From NCBI RefSeq assembly GCF_030272615.1, contig NC_081411.1:833640136-833704135 (forward strand): a stretch of DNA of 64,000 nt, read 5' to 3'. This document shows, piece by piece, positions 36,300 through 47,445 of the stretch (the first letter of the stretch is position 1; each line of letters begins with the position of its first letter). Under the pieces are notes generated by a model. That model was not told the origin of the DNA, made no database searches, and saw only the letters and a program-made list of their open reading frames with translations. The position numbers were made by a program, and so were the translations under genes. The DNA is from Cryptomeria japonica. Its lineage: Eukaryota; Streptophyta; Pinopsida; Cupressales; Cupressaceae.

Positions 36300-37859
36300 T
36301 CAATCGGGCAAATTCATCCTTAAACACAAAAAAGCAAACTTCACCATGCATCTCTCATACTCAAGCAAGTTTTCACTCAAAATGATCAACTGAGGTAATG
36401 CGTTAGGACCATGATCAATCCAGATACAAGTTGTTTTCCCAAAATCCCCATAATCAAAATCATAATAACTTTCAAGGCTAGGATTAAGGAAAGAGACAAC
36501 CTGGCACATTTTAGGCTCAGACGGAACTGTATTGTCGGAAGCGAGGTCACCAACTGCTTCAGGAGGTCGCCATTGATGATGAACTATTCCACGAGCAACC
36601 ACAACATGTTGATCTTGATTAGGAAGTTCTTCTTGAGACAAGCTCAGCGCCCCTTTGAATAGCCCAAGACTCTCTGTTTTCACTGAAATATCTTGCATAA
36701 ACCAGGCATCTTCATGAAATTTTGTTAGCATATCTTCAAAAATGAGAGTCTCCTTGATGGATTGATTTTCAAAGATTTCCTCTAGTTGATCAAAGATAAT
36801 CTCAGGTGATGTCTCGTCTTCAAGCATAGTCTCAGGAGGTCGGAGTTGATGATGGATCATATCACTCACAGCAACTTGCCTATCTTGAAAAAATTTGGGC
36901 AGTGATTCCACTTGTGCTTCCTCTACAAGGTCTTTCAATGCCTCCTCAAATAGCATAATGGTGATGAAATCTTCAAGCGCCCCTTTGAATTGTTCTTCAT
37001 ATCTGAGTTTACTTACAATGATTTGTATCTCTTGATTGTCTTTTTTAAGAATGCCATTTGAGACCTCTTGCAATTCACTCTCAAAGATCTTCCTTTGTAG
37101 CATAAGTGAGAATTCCTCAAGGAATGAGTCATCTTCTTCTTTGATTGCTTGTTCAACTCCTAGATCTTCCTTCATTACTGCTTGAGTATTCTCAACTGAT
37201 TCTTCAACTTTTGTTTCATGGCATTCCTTTTCAGGTGCAAGGCATGGCAAGCTATCTATACATTGATCATCTGGAGTATTTGTATCGTCAACTTGCAACT
37301 GATCCTTCTCACAATCAGATGCTGGAACAATGTCCTTTTCATAGGTTCTCCTGAATTCAGCTGCGAGATGTGCACCCCAAGATTTGTTCATAATACACTC
37401 TTCCTCGGACAAAGTTGGCATTCCAAACTGGTTTCTGACTTGATTGATAGCCATTTCACATACTGAGCAAGTAAATTCAGAGTGAGGTGAGTTGTGAATT
37501 CTACACCACAATGGTAGCAATATGTTTTCAAAACGCATTTCGCCATTCAAAATGAATTGACTCTCGATCATCCACATGAAGCTTAGAAGAGGATCCTTGC
37601 TCTCTGGGACACTGAAGTTGCCTTCTTCTGCCTCTGGCCTGGGGACATCCCAAAAGAAGATTTTTCCCTGCGCTGCCGATTCCATCCTTGATAAGTACCT
37701 CAAGCAATGCCTTTCATCATGTTCCTCTGTCTCGTGAACTCGACAATGCCCTGATCTTGCAAACTCGGACAATCTGCGTGGATAAAGTTGTGTATCTAAT
37801 CTCCACCAAAGTTCAAGAAAATCAACTTGTTGCTCCTCGTGAAACTGTCGCCGCTCCAT
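36300..37859 (-). CDS. Internal ORF of element C, 519 aa, unknown
   Basis: An uninterrupted 519-codon frame in the place where gag is expected, about 520 bp after the primer-site region. I do not recognise the family and see no gag core, zinc knuckle or protease. The N-terminal 170 residues are mixed (FLELWWRLDTQLYPRRLSEF, FMWMIESQFILNGE, EFTCSVCEMAINQV). The rest is strongly acidic, with many Glu/Asp and predicted helices (EEDDSFLEEFSLMLQRKIFE). Two internal segments resemble each other: VAVSDMIHHQLRPPETM and VVARGIVHHQWRPPEAV, about 120 residues apart. That it is fully open while neighbours are full of stops suggests a recent insertion. It could be a very divergent gag or an accessory protein of a non-autonomous element. 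Confidence 0.6.
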   Translation of the reverse strand: MERRQFHEEQQVDFLELWWRLDTQLYPRRLSEFARSGHCRVHETEEHDERHCLRYLSRMESAAQGKIFFWDVPRPEAEEGNFSVPESKDPLLSFMWMIESQFILNGEMRFENILLPLWCRIHNSPHSEFTCSVCEMAINQVRNQFGMPTLSEEECIMNKSWGAHLAAEFRRTYEKDIVPASDCEKDQLQVDDTNTPDDQCIDSLPCLAPEKECHETKVEESVENTQAVMKEDLGVEQAIKEEDDSFLEEFSLMLQRKIFESELQEVSNGILKKDNQEIQIIVSKLRYEEQFKGALEDFITIMLFEEALKDLVEEAQVESLPKFFQDRQVAVSDMIHHQLRPPETMLEDETSPEIIFDQLEEIFENQSIKETLIFEDMLTKFHEDAWFMQDISVKTESLGLFKGALSLSQEELPNQDQHVVVARGIVHHQWRPPEAVGDLASDNTVPSEPKMCQVVSFLNPSLESYYDFDYGDFGKTTCIWIDHGPNALPQLIILSENLLEYERCMVKFAFLCLRMNLPD

Positions 37860-38171
37860 TGAGAAATCTTTTCTTTTTTTGATTTTTTGATTTTTTGATT
37901 TTTTTGGGATTTTCTATTTTTCACTTTTTGTTTTGGATTTTTGGTTTTTTCACTTTTTTTGGATTTTCTGGAATAAGGGAGATCTTGAATATCTCAAATT
38001 CAACTTGAACGTTCAACCGGTTCCAGCTTGATTCCTTCTTGCGTAAGTCCAACTGACGATCCAGCGATCACCTTCCTTCTTTGTATCACTTCCGTCGAGT
38101 GTTTGAGAAAAGGTTTTCCACTGATCTTCCTTGGATTCAAGAGTTCGTATTCGCTCACCTTTCTTCTACTT

Positions 38172-38402
38172 CAATTTTGTCGAGCGTGGAGGAGGGTAAA
38201 AAGCTCTTGGATAACTCCTTGCGAATTGATAGGATCAGTAGTTCAAACATATATCGCGGTCATGCCCTCCTTCTAGCGCCAATTCTGTTGAGCGCGGGAG
38301 GAGGGTAAAAAGCTCTGGATATCTCCCCTAAATATGTCTTGATAAAATCTAGATTTCAGTTACTCAAGTGTTCATCGCGATCAGCCCTCCTAGCGCCAAT
38401 TC
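38172..38402 (-). other. Primer-binding region, tandemly repeated
   Basis: Directly after the LTR end the minus strand reads TTGGCGCTAGGAGGGC (38399-38384). About 118 bp further it reads TTGGCGCTAGAAGGAGGGC (38282-38264), and a third degenerate unit ends near 38172. Each unit also holds 'agctttttaccctcctcc'. TTGGCGCTAGAAGGAGGG-like sequences follow the 5' LTR in other plant LTR elements, as far as I recall. The repeat gives two or three candidate primer sites. Confidence 0.6.
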
Positions 38403-39282
38403 TATTGACGTGTATTTTGTACACTATCAAACACAGAATAAAATACCTAAGGGTACCTTATCCTCTCTTGAGTAAAGCCTCTGAATGCTGAAGATATCGC
38501 AAAAAGGATCAATCAGGGTGACTTCAAGGTTCTTTGTTGTAGGATCTCTACGTGTGGATAAGCTCTCTGTGGTATGATGTGATTTTGCTGGAATCACAAG
38601 GGGACTTACACTTGATAACTGAACGTCTGATTTGCCTTGAATATTGCTGGAACACAAGATTTCACTAGCTTTGATTTGAAAAAAGGAAAAAAGAAGAGGG
38701 CAAGGAAAGGATCTAATTCTGACACTAAGAATGTAAGAGCAATGAATGATCTTTGATGAAATTCTAACTAAGTCTTGTTTTGACATCCCAGGACCATCTC
38801 CACAAGGTTAGTGCGATCTTCGAAGGAAAGCTTTATGATGTTCAAATCATCACTGCAGGCATAGACACCATCAAGCTGATGCATATCAATGAAGAAGCGA
38901 CAATTGAAGTTAAGCTTAAGCTGAATGATTCCAATTGACTACACAAGACAAGTCTGCAATCAACAAACTGCTAGTAGTATGGATATACGAATTTCACCAT
39001 CAATCAAGCACATTTCTTCCACTCATCTAATAACATGAAATCAAATATGAGAAATATAGAGACCATGCAAATTGTCGAATCGACCCATAAATTTCACCAT
39101 TTCTTCAATGAAGTTACAAGTCTTTTACAACGACATCTTGGCAACAATCTTTGCCTTCTGTCTCTACTCTATTCTAATTGCTATTCTATCAACTGACTAA
39201 TCACCTTCTAACTACTCTCTACTTTCTATTATTCTAACTCTATCTGCCTTCCTCTTAGCCTTTACAAATGAAGAGTCGGGGC

Positions 39283-39371
39283 TTATATAGTGCCCACAAT
39301 ACAATTCAATGGTTCAGATGAATCTGAGATCAATGGCCAAGATTCAATAATGAAAACCCTAATTAGGGTTT
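39283..39371 (-). promoter_or_regulatory. Terminal LTR promoter of element C
   Basis: Palindromic telo-box AAACCCTAATTAGGGTTT (39354-39371), 64 bp, then TATATAA (39289-39283), reading toward the LTR end and primer site. This is inferred to start the retroelement transcript. Confidence 0.7.
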
Positions 39372-39656
39372 GTTACAACCATTACATAACATTTAATGCT
39401 CGACCAATGATAAAATTACATTTTAAGGACACATGTCTTCTCTGGAAAATTCGACCAATAGATAGCTGGGGTAGGTACATCGAAGTTTGTGCCACCTCCC
39501 ATGAGTTATGTACATTGAATTTGGACATGCTGAGGTGGACCAATCCGACTGCAAAAGTGATGACTGGGATGCCACCTCGTCTGACACTTGGTTGATGCTA
39601 ATTTGATGTCGCTGAGAAGCTAGCTTTAATTAACTTTTCTGAAACTATTTGCTTCT

Positions 39657-39878
39657 TCAACGAACCCTTGCTCTGACCTTATTTTGTCTTTGATGTGCAG
39701 GTTGATTAAGTACCTCGCCTTGGAATGCTGGATTGGAAGAAGTTATTCTTGATGATGCTTGACCGAAGAAGGCCGTCCTTGTCGATGCTAGACTGGAGGA
39801 GGTCTCCCTTGTCCTTGCTTGATCTTCTTTGGTGAGAGTCGGGCAACTAGTAGATGCTCCTGCCTTTGGAGTCGCCAT
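39657..39878 (-). pseudogene. 5' remnant of the long ORF in element C
   Basis: From the ATG at 39878 the frame reads MATPKAGASTSCPTLTKEDQ, matching the start of copy 1 (MTTPKASGSTTRQALIKEDQ). It continues ASTRTAFFGQASSR and stops at 39657; the remainder of the gene is deleted. Upstream (in sense) is an intron-acceptor-like 'tgtgtag' and a TATA box at 40341-40349. The parallel with LTR A (3202-3390) suggests the two copies share one deletion. Confidence 0.65.
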
Positions 39879-40340
39879 CTTGATACCTACACAACATTTC
39901 ACAATTAGTAATATATCTTGAAGTGTAGAAATTAAACTTAAAAGGAAGATTTAAGATTTTAATTAGGAAACTTCATGATAAATCTTGAGTTATCATTTCC
40001 TAATTAACCATGCAATACTTAGATTTTCCAAAACAAATGTCCAAGAATCAAACCTTGAACAAGAGTGTCAAGATGATTTTGCCATACCTCCTCTTGAGTA
40101 TTAAATTCTAAGAAATGATGCAAAAAAATGGATTTTGCTAGGCAAAATGTAGATCAAAGTTCTCCCTTAGATAAAATGCGCCTCCTTTAGCCTTCAAAAG
40201 AATCAGCTCCACTTCCTTCTAGTCTTCAACACTTGAAATAAATTCGCTCCAAGCAAACCAGATTTCGCACCTCCAATTAGCTCTCCAAATTCGATCTTAA
40301 GGCAATGATTGAATGATTTGAATTGTGGAAAAACACTTCC

Positions 40341-40349
40341 AATATATAG
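40341..40349 (-). promoter_or_regulatory. TATA box of the long-ORF promoter in element C
   Basis: The minus strand reads GAGCGCTCTATATATTGG around 40341-40357, preceded by AAGTCGGCC, as in LTR-1. It lies about 465 bp upstream of the ATG at 39878, with room for a 5'-UTR intron. Confidence 0.55.
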
Positions 40350-40666
40350 AGCGCTCACCCCTTTGCTCCCTCTAGGCCGACTTGGCAAAAAAGAGGTTAA
40401 AAATAACTAAATTTCCAAAAAAGGGGGGCCGACTTGGCAAAATAAGTGAAAATAAGGCCTTGTGCGCTCTATATTTAATTTTAATTTAATAAAAATTAAT
40501 TTTAAATGCCTTCACAATAAAAGTTCGATTTTTTAAGGCCTAAAATCAATTTTAATGTCAATTTAATCTTAATTTTCCACATGCCTCAAAATTAGCAATT
40601 TTAGCGGCATAATGTAATTTGGAGAATATTAATTTTTAAAACAAGGCTTAATGAGATTTCATGAGG

Positions 40667-42298
40667 ATTTCGCTCTAGACCCTCTCTGAGGGTCAGGAGC
40701 GACTTTTGATTTTTAGCCTTGAATATTCCACATTTCAACTTGAAAATCTTCTAGAGGGTAAATTGATATCCCGTTAACGTGTTGCACTTCAAATTTGACA
40801 TTTTTTATGAGGAAAAATAGGTGAAAATGCAAATTTCGCTCTGGACCTTCACTGAGGGTCAGGAGCGATTTTTCATTTTTTGCTCAAGTTTAGCACTTTT
40901 CAACCTCCAAAACTTCTTCAAGATGTTTCAACTAGGTCCTTTCATGGAATTGCAAACTTAGCTCAATCCAATTTTGGAGAAAATGCGTGATTTTGAAGTT
41001 TCTCGCTGTGAGCCCTCTCTGAGGGTCCGTAGCAATTTTTGCAATTTAGGCTTGATGCTTCATCATTTTTCATTAAAACTTCATTCATCATTTGGCAATG
41101 TCCTTCCTTAATCTACTCCAATCAAATTCGCTTTGGTGTTGCAAGGTAAAATGAGGATTTTCAACAATATCGCTATGGGCCCTCTCTGAGGGTCCGTAGC
41201 GATTTTTCGCTGTGGGCCTTCACTGAGGGTCCGTAGCGATTTTTCATTTTTTGACCAAAATCATCAAGTTTTAAAGACAAAATAATATTCATCCTGCTCT
41301 TGGAGGTATTTTCTCCTTGTCCAAACCTTGCCTTAGCACCATTTTGAAGAAAACATGAATTTTTTGAAAATCTCGCTGTGGGCCTTCAGTGAGGGTCCGT
41401 AGCGATTTTTTGGTTCTAGGCAAATTCCTTCATCTTTTAATCTTCAAATCACCTCCAAGACATAGCACATCACGTCCTCCTCCTGTCCAAGCAAGTTTTT
41501 GTCTCAATTCTTCAAACAAAGGAGAGAAAACTGGAAAATTGCTATGGGCCCTCTCTGAGGGTCCATAGCGATTTTCGTAATTGCCTTCAAAATTTTGATT
41601 CTCAACAATTTCTTTTCACTTCAAGGCTTTTCAAACATCGCTCCAAACCCATACCTAACCTTAGCCGTCCTCAAACTTGGATGAAAAATTCCCATTTTAG
41701 GTTTCTCGCTATGGGCCCTCTCTGAGGATCCGGAGCGATTTCTCGCTGTGGGCCTTCAGTGAAGGTCCGTAGCGATTTTTTGATTTTGGGTTGATTTCTT
41801 CTTGTGTTGAGATTTTGGGTTGATTTCTTTTTGATTCAACGGATAGAACATGCTTTCCTTCATCCCTTCCAATCATAAAATCACTTTGATCTTGCAAGAA
41901 TAATGCATATTTGAAAATCTCGCTGTGGACCCTCTCTGAGGGTCCGTAGCGATTTTTGCTTCCTAGACCAAAATGCTTCACTTTTCATCTAAAAATCACT
42001 TTGCCAACGGAGATATTACCTTGTTCTTTGCTATGAATAAAAACTCATGTCCAAGAAAGGTCCAAAAAAGTGCACACAAAGAAAATCGCTGTGGGCCCTC
42101 TCTGAGGGTCAAGAGCGATTTTTCCTTTCCTGGGCAAAACTCCTTCGATTCATCATCTTTGATCAAGTCTGGATACTTCATTATGCTCATTCTATCCTTC
42201 ACCATGCTTTTGACATCTTAAGTCGACCAAATAAGGCTAGCAATGACCCTTATAAGATTTCTCGCTGTGGGCCCTCTCTGAGGGTCAGGAGCGATTTT
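40667..42298 (+). repeat. Variant hairpin array of element C, 12 copies
   Basis: The same two-stem architecture as in A and LTR-1 with changed sequence: inner arms GACCCTC or GGCCCTC / GAGGGTC around a TCT or TCA loop, outer arms TCGCT(A/G/C) / (T/G)AGCGA. Copies start near 40669, 40835, 41001, 41169, 41206, 41371, 41538, 41704, 41740, 41918, 42085 and 42261. Main spacing is 163-178 bp, with two side-by-side pairs. Confidence 0.94.
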
Positions 42299-42604
42299 TC
42301 TGTTTTCAACAAGGTCCTTCATTATTTCAAGTCAAAACTAATTAGGAGAATCCAGTTTCCTCATTGAAAAGTAGTTGCAAGAACAAGCTTTCTCAGAAAG
42401 TACGTAAGGCCCCTTGTAAAACAGTAAACACAACGACCACTGGTGCTTATCCACGAGTAGAGAACCTACATAACAACACCTTGAAGTTTCTCCAATTGAT
42501 CCTTCTGCGATATCTTCAGCATTCGGGAACTTTATTCAAGAGAGAATAAGATACCTTTGGGTATTTTATTCTGTGTTTGGTCATGTACAAAAGACACATC
42601 AACA

Positions 42605-43371
42605 GATAGCTACTTGGGTAGTGTATGCTGAAAATCTCAAGGGGGACTTACGTTTATGAATGTCTTTTAAGCTTTTGGACTTAAATAGATTTATCAATTT
42701 TAGGCTCTTTCTCTCTCTTTTTTTGGATTTTCAAGATTTAGACTTTCGAAAAAGGAAAAAAGGGATAGGGTTAAGAAAACTGATCTAAACCTACAAATTC
42801 TAGAGACGGTATTAACTAGGTGTTCTCAGGAAACCGCACTTTGCTTCGCCACACTGAAGACAACTACACAAAGCAGGTGCAATCTTCAACGGGTTGTGCT
42901 TATGATCAAAATGTTGGCATACACAAGGGATAGGCTCAGACTAACCTTGCACAATGAAAATGGAAATCATCCATTCACAAAAAGTATGAGCAGAGATACA
43001 CCGTTAATTAATACTTATCAAATCCTTCATTCAATTCTAGCAACATGAAAGCAAATCTAAATTAACTTTAACTAATGTGTTGAGGAAATTGAAACCTTAT
43101 CACTCAAACAACAGAGATTACAAAGCCTTAAGAGAAAGCGCACATGCAATATATTATTTGAAAAAATGACCTTCACGCAACAACATATCAAAAACCTCAC
43201 ACTCTCCAAATGAGAGGAGGTAGCCTTGTATAGTTTTTAGAAAATAATGAACGGCCGAGATCAAACAATGATCAAGGGCCCAGATTGAAAGTTGTAAACC
43301 CTAATTAGGGTTTCTCAAAACTCTATCAATCAAAACAGACAAAAGAGTGACATGTGGCATAGTTGCTATTG
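42605..43371 (-). other. 3' part of LTR H downstream of its gene
   Basis: No gene. In sense it runs from just after the long-ORF stop through the telo-box/TATA promoter (43313-43226) to the GTAAGT motif (42651) and is broken at 42609 by LTR-1. It continues at 26584-26463 on the other side of that insertion. Confidence 0.75.
43226..43313 (-). promoter_or_regulatory. Terminal LTR promoter of copy H
   Basis: Telo-box palindrome AAACCCTAATTAGGGTTT (43296-43313), 63 bp, then TATACAA (43232-43226), followed by 'ctcatttgg' as in the other copies. Confidence 0.65.
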
Positions 43372-44391
43372 TCACTGAGGTGAGTGTCCAATTTCCCCTT
43401 TTGCAGATTCAATGTATCTGGACATGATGAGCCAAACCTCTTCCATAGTGACACTTGGCAGGTTACTAATCTGGAAGTCAATGATGTCCACATCATCAGT
43501 TGACGTGGCGAGGATGCCTTCCCACTCAACTTCCTGGACAAGAAAGTTCTCGTCAATGAGGAGAAAACTTGCAATCCTTGAGAGATCGTCCTTATCAATC
43601 ATCCCTGAGTTGTTGAAAAAGCTCGACTGAATTTTGGCTCTTAGGTTCTCTGGCTGCAAGAGTTTTTCTCATATACCCTCTTTCTTCCAAATCTCTAATG
43701 CCACACGAAACACCTTACTTAAAATCTCTCTGACACTTTCCTCCGTCTCAAAACACTCAGTTTCAAAAGTCTTCAGGACTTAAATCCTGGTGACCAAAGC
43801 ATAATACCAAGTGTTAAAATCATACCTATCCCCAGCCTGGATGACACGTGCATCTACCAAGCTTCGCTTTGACAGACCTCGGATAGCCCTCAATTGTGGA
43901 AGTATTTCATCTTGGATTTCTTCAACATCTTCCTAGTTTGCAGCTAAGTCTTGAATTCTGCTGACCAATGAAGAAGCCGACTCATGTGCTGATACCAAAT
44001 TTTCCACAAGTATGTCAGCACGTGCTGAAGCATCTGAGATTCATTGCTTAGCTTGCGTGAATGTGCCCTTCATGTCCTCGTAATCTTTCATGGACTCTTA
44101 TTGAAGAGGTTGCGGACGGGTGACTGGTATCTCATGGTTAAGTGGCTTAGTTAGATGGAGAACATATTTCCTCCACTGTTGATTCTCTTCCTCAACCTTC
44201 TTTCTTTTTTCCTTCTCCTTGGCTAGCCTTTCCTTGAGGGCGTTGCAAGTCATCAAAGTATTGGACTTCTTGGTCCTGAGTAGGCTTACCCAACTCTATA
44301 GTAGTAATCTTATAATCTTCCAGGGCAATATTGTCCCAAGTTTTACCTTCTTTCGAAACAGCTATCTGAACTGTTCTAAACCCTGCACTAT
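43372..44391 (-). pseudogene. GDTN-LTR long ORF, copy 3, C-terminal part (in H)
   Basis: Continuation of the gene that starts at 56016, separated from it by the element at 44397-53822. Counting one CCCTC duplication only, the frame passes from FSLIQR straight into DSAGFRTVQIAVSKEG and WDNIALEDYKITTIELGKPT. That stretch matches copy 2 (ITLADYSITTVPIGRATKEQ). A frameshift near the coiled-coil-like part (ALKERLAKEKEKRKKVEEEN) and several stops follow. The last open part (43659-43372) has LLIDENFLVQEVEWEG and VWLIMSRYIE. With the N-terminal part the gene spans about 1,070 codons. Confidence 0.72.
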
Positions 44392-45539
44392 CCCTCTATC
44401 ATGTCCCCTCCTTGATCATTATATATATCCTAAATGAAGTAATTATTATTATTAAATAATATAATAATAACAACGAACTTCTATTTGAAATTTATTTATT
44501 CATTAAATATATTATTTAATTAATATCTATTAATATTTATTACTAATAATATGCCTGAAATATTCAAATTAAAATAAATTAATATTAGCTCGCTCTTGGC
44601 ATCAAAATACAATTGGAGGTTCTAAATCAATTATCACAGGTATAAGGGATCAACAGCTCATCACAATCACCTTGAAATAATATTGCCAATGATGTATATA
44701 TCTTCCGTTACACTGTAAAATGTAAGTACTTAGACACTGTGGTAAAAAGACTCTGTGGATGTGGACATAAGTGAAAGATTGAAGCCATCCAAGAACCATG
44801 GAGAATACGTAGCTGGCAAAGATAAATGGTAGGAGTCATTATAAATAAGACATCGAAATATTAATGTTTGATTGAATCGTAATTAAGAGTCACTAATTAA
44901 ATTGCGGGATAAGAGGATGTAATACCATAGTTATCTCCTATCAAAGAAGTCGACATAATGAAGAGAATCGACAGCTCATGAAGAGGATCGATATAATGAC
45001 CATAAGTCTGCATTGCTTATCAAACCGATCTCATAATAAGGTCAGACATTATCAAGCGGAGACATGATATAATAGGCAGATCAATGACGATAATTACTAC
45101 TACCCAAGGATATCGATCAGTCATCAATAATAGTTGTTAGCCCTTATGAATAGCAACGTATAAATATATTGCTACATATCAGTAGATAATATCTAATATG
45201 AGGACATGATTAAGATTAATGATAACCCATCATTAATCGCAACGGTATGACGAGTCATTAAGAACAGCGATTGTGCTAAGTGATAGAAAATAACTTAATT
45301 AGATATGAAGACAAACCGCTGGGTAGGGATGGTGTCCCCATCGCATATGAAGAGGTGCCATCCTATGGTTTTGCAAGGTATAAATGGGAGATCAAACACT
45401 GTCCAACAAGGAGGGAAAGGGAGAAAGGAGGAAGCAGCGGGTGGTCTAAGGAAAGCTGCAAACAGCAAAAGGAACTGCAGAGTGGAAGCTGCTACAGTGG
45501 GTGCAGATAGGTAAGGGATGTCACAAGTGTAGATGTAAA

Positions 45540-46115
45540 TGAATATAGTTAATATATATATATTAATGAATATTAATAATAAATATTTTAATATATATAT
45601 TAATGAATATTAATAATGAATATTTTAATATATATATTAATGAATATTAATAATGAATATTTTAATGTCCAAGGGGTTGATCTTAACTGGTTAAAACACT
45701 AGGTTCTCACTGTGGAGACCCAAGTTCAATTCCCAATAGGGACATCTGAAGTGGAATTCTAAGCTATGACTCTTGGCCTTCCATAGGATGGGGAAGGTCT
45801 TGGGGTCAATCTAATCAAACATAATAATAATAATAATAATTCAAAGATATGTAATGGGATGGGGCCCCCTACTATGTCCCCACTGGTTCATAGCTCCAGT
45901 CAAAAGCTATTCAGGCTTCAGCCAATTACCGATCAAAAAAAAAGAAATGAATATTTTAATAATATATATTAATGAATATTTTAATATATATATTAATGAA
46001 TATTAATAATGAATATTTTAATATATATATTAATGAATATTATTAATGAATATTTTAATACATATATTAATGAATATTAATAATGAATATTTTATTACAT
46101 ATGTTAATGAATGGT
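45540..46115 (+). repeat. AT-rich ~38-bp repeats around a SINE
   Basis: Degenerate tandem units of 'tatatatattaatgaatatt' plus 'aataatgaatatttt', on both sides of the SINE at 45667-45945. Confidence 0.85.
45667..45945 (+). mobile_element. tRNA-type SINE with 15-bp TSD
   Basis: A 279-bp insertion beginning 'gtccaaggggttgatcttaa' with a box-A-like 'ttgatcttaactgg' and, about 45 bp on, a box-B-like 'agttcaattcc', as in the tRNA-derived head of plant SINEs. The body includes a short (ata)n stretch and the end is A-rich (aaaaaaaaag). AATGAATATTTTAAT occurs directly on both sides (45652-45666 and 45946-45960). That word also belongs to the surrounding repeat, which slightly weakens it as proof of target duplication. 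Confidence 0.75.
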
Positions 46116-47070
46116 TCTTAGATGTTAATATATACATCTCAATGAATAGTTAGGAATATATGTTAATAAATAAATATGAATTTTGGATAATGGATATTTT
46201 GCTGAATATATGTTAGGGAATTGTTGACGTGTCTAAAGTCGCATCGCTGCAAACTCCATCCGGCCAACGCAGAATAGAATGTACTCATTGAGTATCCTAT
46301 CCTCTCTTGAGATAAGGAAATCCCTAATGTTGTTTTTGTGTTTGATCAAAGGGGAGGACCTCAAGGTTTTGATTGTCAGGTCTTGACTGCAGGATTGCTT
46401 AGTGATTGATGTGTTTTGCTGGAAACACAAGGGGACTTACGGTGAAATGGACAATTGCTGGATGAGTTCCCTAAAATTCTAATGGTCTCGTTATCGATTG
46501 GTTTCAGTTAGATGATACTATTTTAGCTGGACTGCGGATTCTTCTTGGTAAAAGAAGGGAAAAAAGAGGGATTGGGAAAAGAGATACAGAAAATCTAATT
46601 ATTTAACTAAGATAGCATATTCAAGAAAAGAAGACAGACACCTCCAAATAACCAGACTAAACACTATCAGCTATTTAAGCACAACGTTTGTAAGAATCTA
46701 GTGCGATCTTCAAGGGAAAATAAGATTTTCATGTTATTAAACATAGAATCAGAAATTTTATATTCATTCACTAATTGTTTAATAACCGAACTAAGCATGT
46801 GAGAGGGTTCAGATTAACCATGCAAGAGGAATGACAATCAGTCAATCCCTAATGGTATGAACAGCGAGGATTCTATCAGATGTTTATCTAGAAAATGCTA
46901 CAGAGAAATGAAAGAAACATAACAGAATAATTCAAATGGTGAAGAAGGAGACCATGCACTCACAATGAAATAGAAACAGTCTTAACTTTGCATTAAATCC
47001 TGTGTAAATTTCGCCAGAGCTTCAACAACAATCCATGAACTTCTTACAAAATGAGGGAAAACCAGTCCCC

Positions 47071-47078
47071 TTTAAATA
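47071..47078 (-). promoter_or_regulatory. Terminal TATA box of copy G
   Basis: The minus strand reads GGCCTATTTAAAGGGG, followed by CTCATTTTGTAAG, the counterpart of CTCATTTGTAAAGG in the other copies. The palindromic telo-box is not recognisable upstream in this copy. Confidence 0.5.
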
Positions 47079-47445
47079 GGCCTTCAAAAACAGATGAATG
47101 GCCAAGATCTAAACTAAACAAGTGGCCCGGATTCATCTTTACCCATACCCATAAATGGAGGGTAAATATCAACAACCACCCAAAAGGGAGCAATAATTAC
47201 CTAAAAGAGGTAATTAAAATTATCCATAACAATTCAAAAAGTGCACATGCACAAAAGTTTTAAAGTTTACAGTTGACTTGGCAGTCAAATATGAACTTTG
47301 GCCAAAAAGTGACTTTTTAAATTTGAAAGAAAAAAGCACTTTTTTTTTAGGAAAGCACTTTTTCCTTTACTAAAAATTCATCTTCGCCATGCAAGTACTC
47401 CTTCCAAATGTCCTGACCCGCTACGCGTTCCTCACGAACATACTC

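Larger units (their letters stand above)
35366..42361 (-). mobile_element. Element C: GDTN-LTR element with internal region
   Basis: The only copy here with internal sequence. In sense: 5' LTR (about 42361 to 38403, lacking its first ~600 bp), primer-site region directly after the LTR end (38399), a 519-codon ORF (37859-36300), then a 245-bp remnant of the 3' LTR (35610-35366). The remnant matches the end of the 5' LTR at roughly 95%. The join at 35610/35611 is abrupt, so a deletion removed most of the 3' LTR. This copy shows that the GDTN unit really is an LTR. No pol is present and no TSD was found. Confidence 0.72.
26590..42604 (+). mobile_element. GDTN-family LTR-1, TSD GATAG, with nested F and C
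   Basis: Starts TGTTGTGACC at 26590 with hairpin CCCCATAGGATGGGG; ends ...GACACATCAACA at 42604. Identical 5-mers GATAG flank it (26585-26589, 42605-42609). It holds an 11-copy hairpin array, a TATA box (31917), a 5'-UTR intron, the long ORF (32418-35365) and the terminal segment 42362-42604. That last segment matches other LTR ends ('ttcgggaactttattcaaga', 'taccttatcc'-like). F (27540-30030) and C (35366 to about 42361) are nested within it. Removing both leaves about 6.5 kb. The terminal promoter seems to have been lost beside the C insertion. Confidence 0.87.

Noticed and set aside
35366-42604. A target duplication for element C
   Set aside because: GTATG lies before 35366, but no matching 5-mer next to a family 5' end was found near 42361.
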